Source of the DNA: Mycobacterium syngnathidarum
Lineage (GTDB): Bacteria > Actinomycetota > Actinomycetes > Mycobacteriales > Mycobacteriaceae
Direction of reading: 5' to 3'
DNA length: 64,000 nucleotides
Assembly (NCBI RefSeq): GCF_001942625.1
Contig: NZ_MLCL01000089.1
Coordinates: 248,001 to 312,000 of the forward strand
A model generated the notes under the pieces. The model searched no databases. It worked only from the letters and a program-made list of their open reading frames with translations, and was not told the DNA's origin. Shown here one piece after another: positions 19,049 to 28,973 of this stretch. The position numbers and the translations under genes were made by a program. Each line of letters opens with the position of its first letter. Positions within the stretch are counted from its first letter, which is position 1.

Positions 19049-19464
19049 CAGAACTGCTCCTCTCGAGTCACGATGCGTGCCTTGATCGGCAACTTGTGGA
19101 TCGCCCTGGTAAGGGCGTCCCGGGCGGTCTTCTCGTCCGGGTAGCTGAGCTCGAAGAGCACACGACCGGGCTTGACGTTGGCGACCCACCACTCCGGCGA
19201 ACCCTTGCCGGAACCCATGCGGGTTTCGGCCGGCTTCTTGGTCAGCGGACGGTCCGGGAAGATGTTGATCCACACCTTGCCGCCACGCTTGATGTGCCGG
19301 TTGATGGCGATACGAGCGGACTCGATCTGCCGGTTGGTGATGTAGGCGTGCTCCAGTGCCTGGATGCCGTAGTCACCGAAGCTCACCGACGTGCCGCCGC
19401 TGGCGATGCCACGCTGCCGTGGGTGATGCTGCTTGCGGTGCTTGACCTTGCGGGGAATCAGCAT
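19048..19464 (-). CDS. rplP: 50S ribosomal protein L16
   Basis: Core large-subunit protein near the peptidyl-transferase region, 138 residues, the normal length. [15 protein letters not shown] and the [12 protein letters not shown] segment are diagnostic. It is two bases downstream of rpsC and overlaps rpmC. Confidence 0.98.
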   Translation of the reverse strand: MLIPRKVKHRKQHHPRQRGIASGGTSVSFGDYGIQALEHAYITNRQIESARIAINRHIKRGGKVWINIFPDRPLTKKPAETRMGSGKGSPEWWVANVKPGRVLFELSYPDEKTARDALTRAIHKLPIKARIVTREEQF

Positions 19465-19466
19465 GA

Positions 19467-20790
<1,324 letters not shown>

Positions 20791-20794
<4 letters not shown>

Positions 20795-21072
20795 CGCCGC
20801 TTGCTCTTCCGGTCGTCCTTGATGTGACCCTTGAAGGTGCGCGTCGGGGCGAATTCGCCGAGCTTGTGCCCGACCATCGCCTCGGTGACGAACACCGGGA
20901 CATGCTTGCGGCCGTCATGCACCGCAAACGTATGCCCGATGAAGTCGGGGAGGATGGTCGACCGACGCGACCAGGTCTTGATGACCTGCTTGGTGTTCTT
21001 CTCGTTCTGAACGTCGACCTTCTTGAGCAGATGGTCGTCGACGAACGGACCCTTTTTAAGACTACGAGGCAT
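20791..21072 (-). CDS. rpsS: 30S ribosomal protein S19
   Basis: Small-subunit head protein, 93 residues. [19 protein letters not shown] and [16 protein letters not shown] are diagnostic. It follows rplB by 21 bases and overlaps rplV by four. Confidence 0.98.
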
Positions 21073-21093
21073 CGCTGCTACTCCTTCCGCGGC

Positions 21094-21930
21094 CTAGCGC
21101 TTCTTGCCGGTGCGCCGGCGACGGACGATGAGCTTGTCGCTCGGCTTGTTGGGCTTGCGGGTGCGGCCCTCGGGCTTGCCCCACGGGCTGACCGGGTGAC
21201 GGCCACCGGAGGTCTTGCCTTCACCACCACCGTGCGGGTGGTCGACCGGGTTCATCACGACACCACGGACGGTCGGGCGCTTGCCCTTCCACCGCATACG
21301 GCCGGCCTTGCCCCAGTTGATGTTCGCCTGCTCGGCGTTGCCGACCTCGCCGACGGTGGCGCGGCAGCGCACGTCGACGCGACGGATCTCACCGGACGGC
21401 ATACGCAGCGAGGCGTAGGTGCCTTCCTTACCCAGCAGCTGGATGCTCACGCCGGCCGAGCGGGCCAGCTTGGCACCGCCACCGGGCCGCAGCTCCACAG
21501 CGTGGATCACGGTGCCGGCGGGGATGTTGCGCAGCGGCAGGTTGTTGCCCGGCTTGATGTCGGCGTTGGCGCCCGACTCGATCACGTCGCCCTGCTTGAT
21601 GCCCTGCGGCGCGATGATGTAGCGCTTCTCGCCGTCCAGGAAGTGGAGCAGCGCGATGTTGGCCGTGCGGTTGGGGTCGTACTCGATGTGCGCGACCTTG
21701 GCGTCGACGCCGTCCTTGTCGTGACGACGGAAGTCGATGACGCGGTAGGCGCGCTTGTGGCCACCACCCTTGTGCCGGGTGGTGATCCGGCCATGGGCGT
21801 TACGACCACCCTTGCCGTGCAGCGGGCGAATCAGCGATTTCTCCGGAGTCGAGCGAGTGATCTCGGCGAAATCGGAGACGCTGGCACCGCGACGACCCGG
21901 GGTCGTCGGCTTGTACTTGCGAATTCCCAT
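21094..21930 (-). CDS. rplB: 50S ribosomal protein L2
   Basis: One of the largest and most conserved large-subunit proteins, needed for peptidyl-transferase assembly; 278 residues. [14 protein letters not shown] at the start and the [11 protein letters not shown] loop with the functionally important histidine are seen. It lies 29 bases downstream of rplW. Confidence 0.98.
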   Translation of the reverse strand: MGIRKYKPTTPGRRGASVSDFAEITRSTPEKSLIRPLHGKGGRNAHGRITTRHKGGGHKRAYRVIDFRRHDKDGVDAKVAHIEYDPNRTANIALLHFLDGEKRYIIAPQGIKQGDVIESGANADIKPGNNLPLRNIPAGTVIHAVELRPGGGAKLARSAGVSIQLLGKEGTYASLRMPSGEIRRVDVRCRATVGEVGNAEQANINWGKAGRMRWKGKRPTVRGVVMNPVDHPHGGGEGKTSGGRHPVSPWGKPEGRTRKPNKPSDKLIVRRRRTGKKR

Positions 21931-21959
21931 ATCAGTTAAATCCTCTTAGTTCCCGGCCG

Positions 21960-22262
21960 TTACGCCGGGGCTCCGAACAGGTCGATCGGCTTGCTGCCGG
22001 CGGCCAGGGTGACGATGGCGCGCTTGGTGTCCTTGCGCTTGCCGAAGCCCGAGCGGGTGCGCTTGCGCTTGCCCTGCCGGTTGGCGGTGTTCACCGAGCT
22101 CACCTTGACGTCGAAGATCTTCTCGATCGCGATCTTGATCTGCGTCTTGTTGGAGTCCGGATGCACGATGAACGTGTACACGTTGTCCTCGATCAGCCCG
22201 TACGACTTCTCCGAGATGACCGGGGCCAGGATGATGTCGCGGGGGTCGGTCACGGTAGCCAT
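21960..22262 (-). CDS. rplW: 50S ribosomal protein L23
   Basis: Exit-tunnel protein that docks trigger factor and SRP, 100 residues. [16 protein letters not shown] and the [12 protein letters not shown] loop identify it. The start overlaps the end of rplD. Confidence 0.98.
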   Translation of the reverse strand: MATVTDPRDIILAPVISEKSYGLIEDNVYTFIVHPDSNKTQIKIAIEKIFDVKVSSVNTANRQGKRKRTRSGFGKRKDTKRAIVTLAAGSKPIDLFGAPA

Positions 22263-22927
22263 CAGGCCGACACCTCCTCTTTCTTCGTGTTGGCCTCGAT
22301 GTAGGCGTTCAGAGCCTCGACCGAGAACACCACGTCGTCAGCGTTGAGCACGTCGTAGGTGTTCAGCTGATCCGGCGAGATCACGTGCACACCAGGCAGG
22401 TTGCGAACGCTGCGGGCGCCGACCTCATCGGTGCGGCCGATGACGACGAGAACCTTCCTGTTTTTGGCCGTGTTCTCGGCAACCAGCGTGCCCAGGAACG
22501 CCTTGGCGCTCTTGGTCGACGGGGTCTGGCCCTCGACCAGCTCGGTGATCGCGTGGATCCGCTCGTTGCGGGCCCGGTCCGACAGCGCACCGCGCAGGGC
22601 GGCGGCGATCATCTTCTTCGGGGTCCGCTGGCTGTAGTCGCGCGGCTGCGGGCCGTGGACGATGCCACCACCGGTGAACTGCGGTGCGCGGGTCGAACCC
22701 TGACGCGCCCGGCCGGTGCCCTTCTGCCGGTACGGCTTCTTGCCGCCACCGGAGACCTCACCGCGGGTCTTCGTCGAGTGGGTGCCCTGGCGCTTGGCGG
22801 CCAACTGAGCGTTGACGACCTGGTGCATCAGAGCAATGTTGGGTTCGACGTCGAACAGCGCGGCGGGCAGCTCGATGGAGCCGTCCTTCTTGCCGGCCGG
22901 GGTCTTGACGTCAATCTTCAAAGTCAT
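22262..22927 (-). CDS. rplD: 50S ribosomal protein L4
   Basis: Large-subunit protein of 221 residues lining the exit tunnel. The central basic loop with [19 protein letters not shown] is diagnostic. In some bacteria L4 represses the S10 operon; whether it does so here cannot be told from the sequence. It overlaps both rplC and rplW ends. Confidence 0.98.
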   Translation of the reverse strand: MTLKIDVKTPAGKKDGSIELPAALFDVEPNIALMHQVVNAQLAAKRQGTHSTKTRGEVSGGGKKPYRQKGTGRARQGSTRAPQFTGGGIVHGPQPRDYSQRTPKKMIAAALRGALSDRARNERIHAITELVEGQTPSTKSAKAFLGTLVAENTAKNRKVLVVIGRTDEVGARSVRNLPGVHVISPDQLNTYDVLNADDVVFSVEALNAYIEANTKKEEVSA

Positions 22928-23601
22928 TACTTCTCGCCTCGCTTGATTGCGCTGCGGACAACCACCAGACCACCGTTGCGTCCGGGGATGGCGCCCTTGA
23001 TCAACAGCACGCCGTTCTCGGCATCGACCTTGTGAACCTTCAGGTTCTGCGTGGTCACCCGGTCGTTACCCATGCGGCCCGACATCCGGGTGCCCTTGAA
23101 CACGCGGCCCGGGGTGGCGCAGCCACCGATGGAGCCGGGACGACGGTGCACCGCCTGGGCACCGTGGGCGGCGCCCTGGCCGGCGAAGCCATGACGCTTC
23201 ATGGTGCCGGCGAAGCCCTTGCCCTTGCTGGTGCCGGTCACGTCGACGTAAGCACCGTCGGCGAAGATCTCGGCGGTCAGCTCCTGGCCCACCTCGTACT
23301 CGGCGGCGGCGGCCTCGTCGACCCGCAGCTCGGCCAGGTGGCGGCGCGGGTTGACACCCGCGGCGGCGTACTGACCGGTGACGGGCTTGTTGACCTTGCG
23401 CGGGCTGATCTCGCCATAGGCGAGCTGCACGGCGCTGTAGCCGTCACGCTCGGGGGTGCGGATAAGGGTCACCACGTTGGGGCCGGCTTTCACGACCGTC
23501 ACCGGGACGACTTTGTTGTTCTCATCGAACACCTGCGTCATGCCCAGCTTGGTGCCCAAAATGCCACGCCGCGGAGCGGCAGAACTAGCACTGTTAGCCA
23601 T
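22927..23601 (-). CDS. rplC: 50S ribosomal protein L3
   Basis: Large-subunit assembly protein of 224 residues. [19 protein letters not shown] and the [22 protein letters not shown] region identify it. ATG 23601 follows AGGAGAACAGAA; the longer in-frame stretch upstream to 23667 reads through the rpsJ 3' end and is not likely. It lies ten bases after rpsJ. Confidence 0.98.
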   Translation of the reverse strand: MANSASSAAPRRGILGTKLGMTQVFDENNKVVPVTVVKAGPNVVTLIRTPERDGYSAVQLAYGEISPRKVNKPVTGQYAAAGVNPRRHLAELRVDEAAAAEYEVGQELTAEIFADGAYVDVTGTSKGKGFAGTMKRHGFAGQGAAHGAQAVHRRPGSIGGCATPGRVFKGTRMSGRMGNDRVTTQNLKVHKVDAENGVLLIKGAIPGRNGGLVVVRSAIKRGEK

Positions 23602-23611
23602 TTCTGTTCTC

Positions 23612-23917
23612 CTACTGGATGTTGACGTCGACACTGGCCGGCAGATCGATGCGCATGAGCGCGTCAACCGTCTTCGGCGTCGGGTCGAGGATGTCGATCA
23701 GTCGCTTGTGGGTGCGCATTTCGAAATGCTCCCGCGAGTCCTTGTACTTGTGCGGCGACCGAATCACGCAGTACACGTTCTTCTCGGTCGGCAGCGGCAC
23801 GGGGCCCACCACACTGGCACCGGTACGGGTGACCGTCTCGACGATCTTGCGCGCCGAGGCATCAATGGCCTCATGGTCGTAGGCCTTGAGCCTGATGCGG
23901 ATCTTCTGTCCCGCCAC
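23612..23917 (-). CDS. rpsJ: 30S ribosomal protein S10 / NusE
   Basis: First gene of the S10 operon, 101 residues. It is a ribosomal protein and the NusE antitermination factor. [19 protein letters not shown] and the RTHKRLIDI motif are diagnostic. The start is GTG 23917, preceded by AGGAGAAGC. Confidence 0.98.
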
Positions 23918-24453
23918 GCTTCTCCTACCTCTACTTCGTACATCGGCCGGCCGTATCGGAGTCTCGATGGGAATCCCACCGAAAGCCCGTCGGGCCTGGT
24001 GCCCCGGCGCGGGTGCGCCGAGAATTGCCGCCGCTGTTTACCTGTCTATGGTCCACCGACCCCCGCGGTCGGGCGTGTCGCCTTCTCGCACACTTTCTCG
24101 CCCTGGGAATCAGTCGCGATCTAGTGTTGGGACCGGATGCGCCCGTGGGGGCGCCGGTCGTTTGCCCGGCCAGAAATACCCGGCTCAAGGCAACCCGAAC
24201 AGTATGCCCTAGATCGGGGCGTCCTCCAAATCCGCGATCGAGCAGGTAGGGGGCCATCGGCGCGGGCGGGAAAAACAGCGTTCGAGATCCGGGTTTCCCA
24301 GCGATTTTCGCGTGCCGTCGGCCAGATCGCCGCACGCGGTCCCCGCGGATGAAGCGCCATGGCGGAAAATCCCGCTTCCGACCGCCACAGCGCTTCGCAC
24401 GCGAGGGGCCCAGCCCGTTTCACCGAACTTACTTTTGAGTAAGGTATGGCCCC
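23918..24453 (-). promoter_or_regulatory. S10 operon upstream region (536 bases, no gene)
   Basis: No convincing gene lies between rpsJ and the divergent DUF4442 gene. On the minus strand, GGGCATACTGTTC around 24205-24217 contains a -10-like CATACT/TACTGT; a weak TTTGGA lies 18 bases upstream of CATACT. If used, the leader of rpsJ would be nearly 300 bases, long enough for regulatory structure. Several GC-rich short hairpins are present but none stands out. Confidence 0.4.
24428..24443. promoter_or_regulatory. Candidate operator before the DUF4442 gene
   Basis: CTTACTTTTGAGTAAG is a perfect 6-bp inverted repeat around four bases. It ends ten bases before the DUF4442 start codon, so a bound repressor would block transcription or translation initiation. 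The TTAC...GTAA form is common for TetR-family sites, but no regulator gene is adjacent. Confidence 0.5.
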
Positions 24454-24927
24454 ATGACGCAGCCCAGCCCCACGTATCGCGCCTGGAAGAAGATGTCACC
24501 ACTGCCCGGCGGCACGTGGGCGTTTTCGGCCGCCGCCATGGCCCGGGTGCCGTATTTCGCGTCGATCCTGCCCCACGTCGTCCGCATGGAGCCGGGACTG
24601 GCCGAGGTGACGGTGCCGAAGTGGTTCTACGTCTACAACCACCTGCACACCGTGCACGCCATCGCGTCGTGCAACGCCGCCGAGATGGCGATGGGCATGC
24701 TCATGGAGGCCACGGTGCCCACCACGCACCGCTGGATCCCCAAGGCGATGAATGTGCAATACCTGGCCAAGGCCACCACCTCGCTGCGGGCCAGAGCCGA
24801 ACTCGCGCCGCCGGACTTCGGTGCGATCACCGAGGGCACCGACATCGTGGTGCCGGTCAGCATCACCGACCGCCATGGCGTCGAGGTGGTGCATGCCGAC
24901 ATCACCACCTGGGTGACACCGGTCTGA
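24454..24927 (+). CDS. DUF4442 hotdog-fold protein
   Basis: Small cytoplasmic protein of 157 residues resembling hotdog-fold thioesterases of the DUF4442/PaaI-like group. The YVYNHLHTVHAIASCNAAE helix and the strand-rich second half (STSLRARAEL..., VVPVSITDRHGVEVVHADI) fit this fold. The substrate would be an acyl-CoA, but catalytic residues cannot be assigned with confidence. It is convergent with the NTF2-like gene, five bases apart. Confidence 0.75.
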   Translation: MTQPSPTYRAWKKMSPLPGGTWAFSAAAMARVPYFASILPHVVRMEPGLAEVTVPKWFYVYNHLHTVHAIASCNAAEMAMGMLMEATVPTTHRWIPKAMNVQYLAKATTSLRARAELAPPDFGAITEGTDIVVPVSITDRHGVEVVHADITTWVTPV

Positions 24928-24932
24928 GCGGG

Positions 24933-25295
24933 CTAATCCAGATACGTGCCGTGACCTTCGCGCACCAGGGCACCGTCGAACAACAGCACCTCGTTGACCA
25001 ACCCGCCGTTCTGATTGCGGTAGTGGATCACCAGGGCCGATTCGCCGCGGTAGGTGGCCAGCACCTCGAACTGCAGATCCGGCATACCCGTCAGCGCCGT
25101 CGACCAGTAATGACGCAGCGCATCCTTACCGCGCACCACACCCCCGGTCTCCGGGAACAATCGTGCTGCCACCGGTGAGCTGAACACCACGTCATCGTGG
25201 AAATGCGCCAGCACCGCGTCCACGTCGTGCGCGTTCCACGCACTCACCCACTCGTGTGCGAAGGCCTGTGGATCCGGTGTCGCCATCGGGTTCAT
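24933..25295 (-). CDS. NTF2-like/SnoaL-type protein
   Basis: Protein of about 120 residues with the NTF2-like pattern: an N-terminal helix FAHEWVSAWNAHDVDAVLAHF, then FHDDVVFSSPVA and C-terminal strands. Such proteins are often small isomerases, hydrolases or ligand binders. ATG 25295 overlaps the carboxylesterase stop (ATGA); an ATG at 25286 has better spacing from AAGGAG and may be the true start. It is coupled to the esterase upstream. The ligand is unknown. Confidence 0.75.
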   Translation of the reverse strand: MNPMATPDPQAFAHEWVSAWNAHDVDAVLAHFHDDVVFSSPVAARLFPETGGVVRGKDALRHYWSTALTGMPDLQFEVLATYRGESALVIHYRNQNGGLVNEVLLFDGALVREGHGTYLD

Positions 25296-26905
25296 TTCTC
25301 CTTCAGCTCCGCCCAGAACGGGCATTGATGAACGTGCGGATAGTCATTGTCGACACGACTCCCCTCGGCCTGCAACGACATTCGGCCCCCGCTGAACTCG
25401 GGCCAGTCCGGCTGACCGTCCACCGCGGGCTCACCGGCCCGCACGAATGCGCTCCAGTAGTCGATCATCTGGTTTGAGAGCTGTTGCTGGGCCGGGTTCA
25501 GCGGTGGTGCCCCACCGACATCGAACAGATAGCGAAGCTCAAGTGAGTGACTGGCGCCGACCGGGAAGGGCAGCGTCCGCATGACCTCGGGAGCGGGGGC
25601 GGAGCGATCGTTGAACTCGTAGGCGTAGACCGGCGCAACGCGCGCCAGCTCACCGGCTGCCCGTTCCGACACGCAGGCAAACGCACCATCGGTGACGGCC
25701 GCCGAATACGCCTGCGCCACACCGCCGTAGCGATCGATCGGATAGTGTGCGGCGACGGCCGCAGCGTCGGAGCCGAACGTCTCCACCAGCAACCTCGGGT
25801 AGTCCGCCGGGACGTAGCGCTGACCTTGCCGCAGGTAGCGCAATGCCACGAAGAGGGTGAACTCGTCGCGGGTGGTGCCGATGAGCAGCGGCACCGGGGC
25901 CGCCAGGCCGGCACCGAAAGCCGCCAACGGAGGCTGGGGAATCGCTGCCGAGCCGGTGACCGGACCGGTCAACTCGTCACTTCCGATATTGAAGTACCAC
26001 ACGGGTTTCCGCACGCTGTCGACCGGCAGGGCGCGTAGGCACATGGCGGCGGTCGCCGGATCAGGGCATCCGGCCGCGGCCGCGTAATCGAGCGAGCGGC
26101 GGGTCGCGACGGCCAGACCGGCCTGCGCCTGACACGGCGCACTCATCAGGATCGCTGCGCGGAACAGCCCTGCCGAACCCGGTGAGACCAGATGGTCGCA
26201 CACCGACATTCCTCCGGCGGATTCACCGGCGACAGTGACCTTTTCCGGATCGCCGCCGAAATCGGCGATGTTGTCCCGCACCCACCGCAGCGCCGCCTGC
26301 TGGTCGGCCAGACCGTAGTTGCCGACATCGCCGCCGGCCCCGAGGGCCGGGTGAGCGAGGAACCCCAGGGTGCCGAGCCGGTAGTTGATCGTCACCACGA
26401 CGATGCCGCCGCGCGCAGCGAGCCGCCCCGCGTCGTAGATACCGCTGCTGCCGCCGGCGAACCCGCCGCCGTGAATCCAGACCATCACCGGGCGCTTCTC
26501 CTGCGAGACCGGCGGCGTCCAGACATTCAGGTTCAGGCAGTCTTCGGCGGTGTTGGCTCCGCGCTCGGGATCCAAATCCGGGTCTTGGATACACCGCGGT
26601 CCGGGTGCGGTGGCGTCGCGCTCCCCCGCCCAGCCCGGCGCAGGGGCCGGCACAGCGAACCTCCGGGGGCCCACCGGCGCGGCGGCATACGGGATCCCGG
26701 CGAACAGCCGATGGTCGGATGTCACTGTGCCGCGAAGGGTTCCGGCCGCGGTGCGCACCAGCGCCGGGTCCGGCCCCTGGGCGCGTCCGGACGGAACACC
26801 GACCGGCCGGCCGGGCGTCACCGCGTGGCCGCCACCTTGCGCACAGCCCCCCACCAGCATCGCCAGCACAGCCAGCAACGCGACGACGCAACGTCCCGAC
26901 CGCAT
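25292..26905 (-). CDS. Type B carboxylesterase lipoprotein
   Basis: Alpha/beta-hydrolase of 537 residues. The N-terminus is a lipoprotein signal ending in LVGGCAQ. The nucleophile motif GESAGG, the oxyanion-hole stretch WIHGGGFAGGSSG, and a C-terminal ASHSLELRYLF around the catalytic His are visible. It is therefore an extracytoplasmic, membrane-anchored ester hydrolase. It overlaps the NTF2-like gene downstream and is divergent from the P450 at 27014. Confidence 0.9.
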   Translation of the reverse strand: MRSGRCVVALLAVLAMLVGGCAQGGGHAVTPGRPVGVPSGRAQGPDPALVRTAAGTLRGTVTSDHRLFAGIPYAAAPVGPRRFAVPAPAPGWAGERDATAPGPRCIQDPDLDPERGANTAEDCLNLNVWTPPVSQEKRPVMVWIHGGGFAGGSSGIYDAGRLAARGGIVVVTINYRLGTLGFLAHPALGAGGDVGNYGLADQQAALRWVRDNIADFGGDPEKVTVAGESAGGMSVCDHLVSPGSAGLFRAAILMSAPCQAQAGLAVATRRSLDYAAAAGCPDPATAAMCLRALPVDSVRKPVWYFNIGSDELTGPVTGSAAIPQPPLAAFGAGLAAPVPLLIGTTRDEFTLFVALRYLRQGQRYVPADYPRLLVETFGSDAAAVAAHYPIDRYGGVAQAYSAAVTDGAFACVSERAAGELARVAPVYAYEFNDRSAPAPEVMRTLPFPVGASHSLELRYLFDVGGAPPLNPAQQQLSNQMIDYWSAFVRAGEPAVDGQPDWPEFSGGRMSLQAEGSRVDNDYPHVHQCPFWAELKEK

Positions 26906-26975
26906 GGCTGCGAGCGTACGGGGCGGATCGACAAAATCAGCTCCCTTGCGTGGCGGCGATCACATATGGTGGGAA

Positions 26976-26989
26976 TTGACACCCGTCAA
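26976..26989. promoter_or_regulatory. Inverted repeat upstream of P450
   Basis: TTGAC-accc-GTCAA lies 24 bases before the P450 start codon. TTGACA also resembles a -35 element, but no -10 follows at the right distance, so an operator is the more likely reading. Confidence 0.35.
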
Positions 26990-27013
26990 GTACCCGCCCC
27001 GGGAGGAGTCTGT

Positions 27014-28267
27014 ATGAGCGCGCCGACGATGGACGAAGCCGCGAAGGTGCTCGCCGATCCGACGGCTTACGCCGACGATTCGCGGCTGCACACCGCGCTG
27101 ACCCATTTGCGCGCCAACAATCCCGTGGCCTGGGTGGACAATCGGCCCTACCGACCGTTCTGGGCGATCACCAAGCACGCCGACATCATGGCCGTCGAGC
27201 GGGACAACGAGCTGTTCATCAGCGAGCCTCGGCCGCTGCTGGCCACCGCGGCCGCCGACGATCTGGCCAAACAGCAGCTCGAGGCAGGCATGGGCCTGCG
27301 CACCCTGATCCACATGGACGACCCACACCACCGCAAGGTGCGGGCCATCGGCGCAGATTGGTTCCGCCCCAAGGCGATGCGAGCCCTCAAGGTGCGGGTC
27401 GACGAGCTAGCCAAACGCTATGTCGACAAGATGCGGGACATCGGACCCGAATGCGACTTCGTCACCGCGATCGCCGTGGACTTCCCGCTCTACGTGATCA
27501 TGTCGCTACTCGGCCTGCCCGAAGAGGACTTCGGCCGCATGCACATGCTGACCCAGGAGATGTTCGGTGGCGACGATGACGAGTACAAGCGCGACGGAGG
27601 ATCCCTGGAAGACCAGCTCGCCGTCTTGATGGACTTCTTCGCTTACTTCTCGACGCTCACCGCGTCACGGCGCGCCAACCCGACCGAGGATCTCGCGTCG
27701 GCCATCGCCAACGGCACCATCGACGGGGAACCGCTGTCCGATGTCGACACCGCGTCCTATTACGTCATCGTCGCCAGCGCCGGACACGACACCACCAAGG
27801 ACGCGATCTCGGGCGGACTGCACGCACTCATCGAGAATCCGGACCAGCTGGCCAAGCTGCAGGCGCAGCCCGAACTGATGGGCACCGCGGTCGAGGAGAT
27901 GATCCGCTGGTCCACCCCGGTCAAGGAGTTCATGCGGACCGCCACGGCCGACACCGTGGTGCGCGGCACACCGATCGCCAAGGGCGACTCCGTCTACCTG
28001 GCCTACGTCTCGGGAAACCGCGATGAGGACGTGTTCAACGACCCGCACCGCTTCGATGTCGCCCGGGATCCGAACAAGCACTTGGCATTCGGCTATGGCG
28101 TGCACTTCTGCCTGGGCGCGGCGCTGGCCCGGATGGAGATGAACAGCTTGTTCACCGAGCTGATGAGCCGGCTGGACTCCATCGAATTGGCCGGAACCCC
28201 AGAGCTTTCCGCGACCACGTTCGTCGGCGGGCTCAAGCACCTGCCGGTTCGTTACTCGTTGCGCTGA
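27014..28267 (+). CDS. Cytochrome P450
   Basis: Soluble bacterial-type P450 of 417 residues. The I-helix ASAGHDTTKDA, the K-helix ExxR in EEMIR, and the haem loop FGYGVHFCLGAALAR with the cysteine ligand are all intact. ATG 27014 follows GGGAGGAGTCTGT; an open frame reading far upstream is not part of the gene. The closest look is to P450 families acting on terpenoids, sterols or fatty acids; the substrate cannot be fixed. Its 3' end overlaps the convergent TetR gene by 16 bases. No ferredoxin is adjacent. Confidence 0.93.
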   Translation: MSAPTMDEAAKVLADPTAYADDSRLHTALTHLRANNPVAWVDNRPYRPFWAITKHADIMAVERDNELFISEPRPLLATAAADDLAKQQLEAGMGLRTLIHMDDPHHRKVRAIGADWFRPKAMRALKVRVDELAKRYVDKMRDIGPECDFVTAIAVDFPLYVIMSLLGLPEEDFGRMHMLTQEMFGGDDDEYKRDGGSLEDQLAVLMDFFAYFSTLTASRRANPTEDLASAIANGTIDGEPLSDVDTASYYVIVASAGHDTTKDAISGGLHALIENPDQLAKLQAQPELMGTAVEEMIRWSTPVKEFMRTATADTVVRGTPIAKGDSVYLAYVSGNRDEDVFNDPHRFDVARDPNKHLAFGYGVHFCLGAALARMEMNSLFTELMSRLDSIELAGTPELSATTFVGGLKHLPVRYSLR

Positions 28268-28890
28268 GGGCCCGGCCTTTGCGGGTCTCGCAGGTGGGTG
28301 GCCAGGAAGCCATCCACCGCGGTCCGCACGCATGAGGCGTAGTCGAATTCAGACACCGTGCTGAGCTTGCCCAACACGATCGGGCCCAGCAGCAGCGCGG
28401 CGGCCTGCGTACGATCCACCTCGCCGAGCTCGGCGAGAGCGTCGGGGCTGTCGAAGATGGCCTCGAACGGCTTCGCATACTGCTCGGCCACCCGCTCACG
28501 CAACGTCCGCACCTCGGCACTGTCGCCGGTCCGCCAGGGCAGCTTCTCCAGGTCGCCACCCAGTGCCAACCACGACAGCGCGGTGATGCTGATCGGCGCC
28601 TCGGCGATCGAATCGGCCTGCGCCTGAACCAGCGCGATCAGCCGGTCACGCAGCGTTCCCTCCGCGGGCGGCATCGGCGCGGCCGGGATGAGGGCGCGAA
28701 ATGCCGCTGCCAGCAGATCATTTCCGCTCGGAAAGTGGCGGTACAACGTCGCCCTGGCCACATTGGCCTGCTTGGTGACCGCATCGACGGTGACCGCGCT
28801 GGGTCCGCCCGATCGCAACAGCGCCGTCGCCGCCTCCAGCAGCCTGGCCCGGGACCGGGCCGGGCGCGGGTCACCGCTCTCGGCAGTCAT
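28252..28890 (-). CDS. TetR-family regulator of the efflux gene
   Basis: Repressor-type protein of 212 residues. The helix-turn-helix is around residues 30-60 (VTVDAVTKQANVARATLYRHFPS). The C-terminus has the TetR_C-like helical core. GGAGG precedes ATG 28890. It is divergent from a DHA2 transporter with 83 bases between, in which two palindromes lie; control of the transporter in response to a toxic compound is the standard arrangement. Confidence 0.9.
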   Translation of the reverse strand: MTAESGDPRPARSRARLLEAATALLRSGGPSAVTVDAVTKQANVARATLYRHFPSGNDLLAAAFRALIPAAPMPPAEGTLRDRLIALVQAQADSIAEAPISITALSWLALGGDLEKLPWRTGDSAEVRTLRERVAEQYAKPFEAIFDSPDALAELGEVDRTQAAALLLGPIVLGKLSTVSEFDYASCVRTAVDGFLATHLRDPQRPGPQRNE

Positions 28891-28910
28891 TCGCCGTCAC
28901 CTCCATAAAA

Positions 28911-28945
28911 GAGACTTACCATCTCGCTCCGAGACTGTTAGTCTC
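28911..28945. promoter_or_regulatory. Two tandem operator-like palindromes and promoter
   Basis: GAGACTtacCATCTC at 28911-28925 (imperfect) and GAGACTgttAGTCTC at 28931-28945 (perfect arms) are spaced exactly 20 bases, two helical turns. TTACCA at 28917 and TAGTCT at 28940, 17 bases apart, form a plausible -35/-10 for the transporter gene. A repressor on either site would cover the promoter. Confidence 0.65.
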
Positions 28946-28973
28946 AAAACTTCATCGACGGAGGGGGCCAAGC

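Noticed and set aside
26192..27013. Upstream extension of the P450 frame at 27014
   Set aside because: It is antisense to the carboxylesterase and the P450 has a strong ribosome site at 27014.
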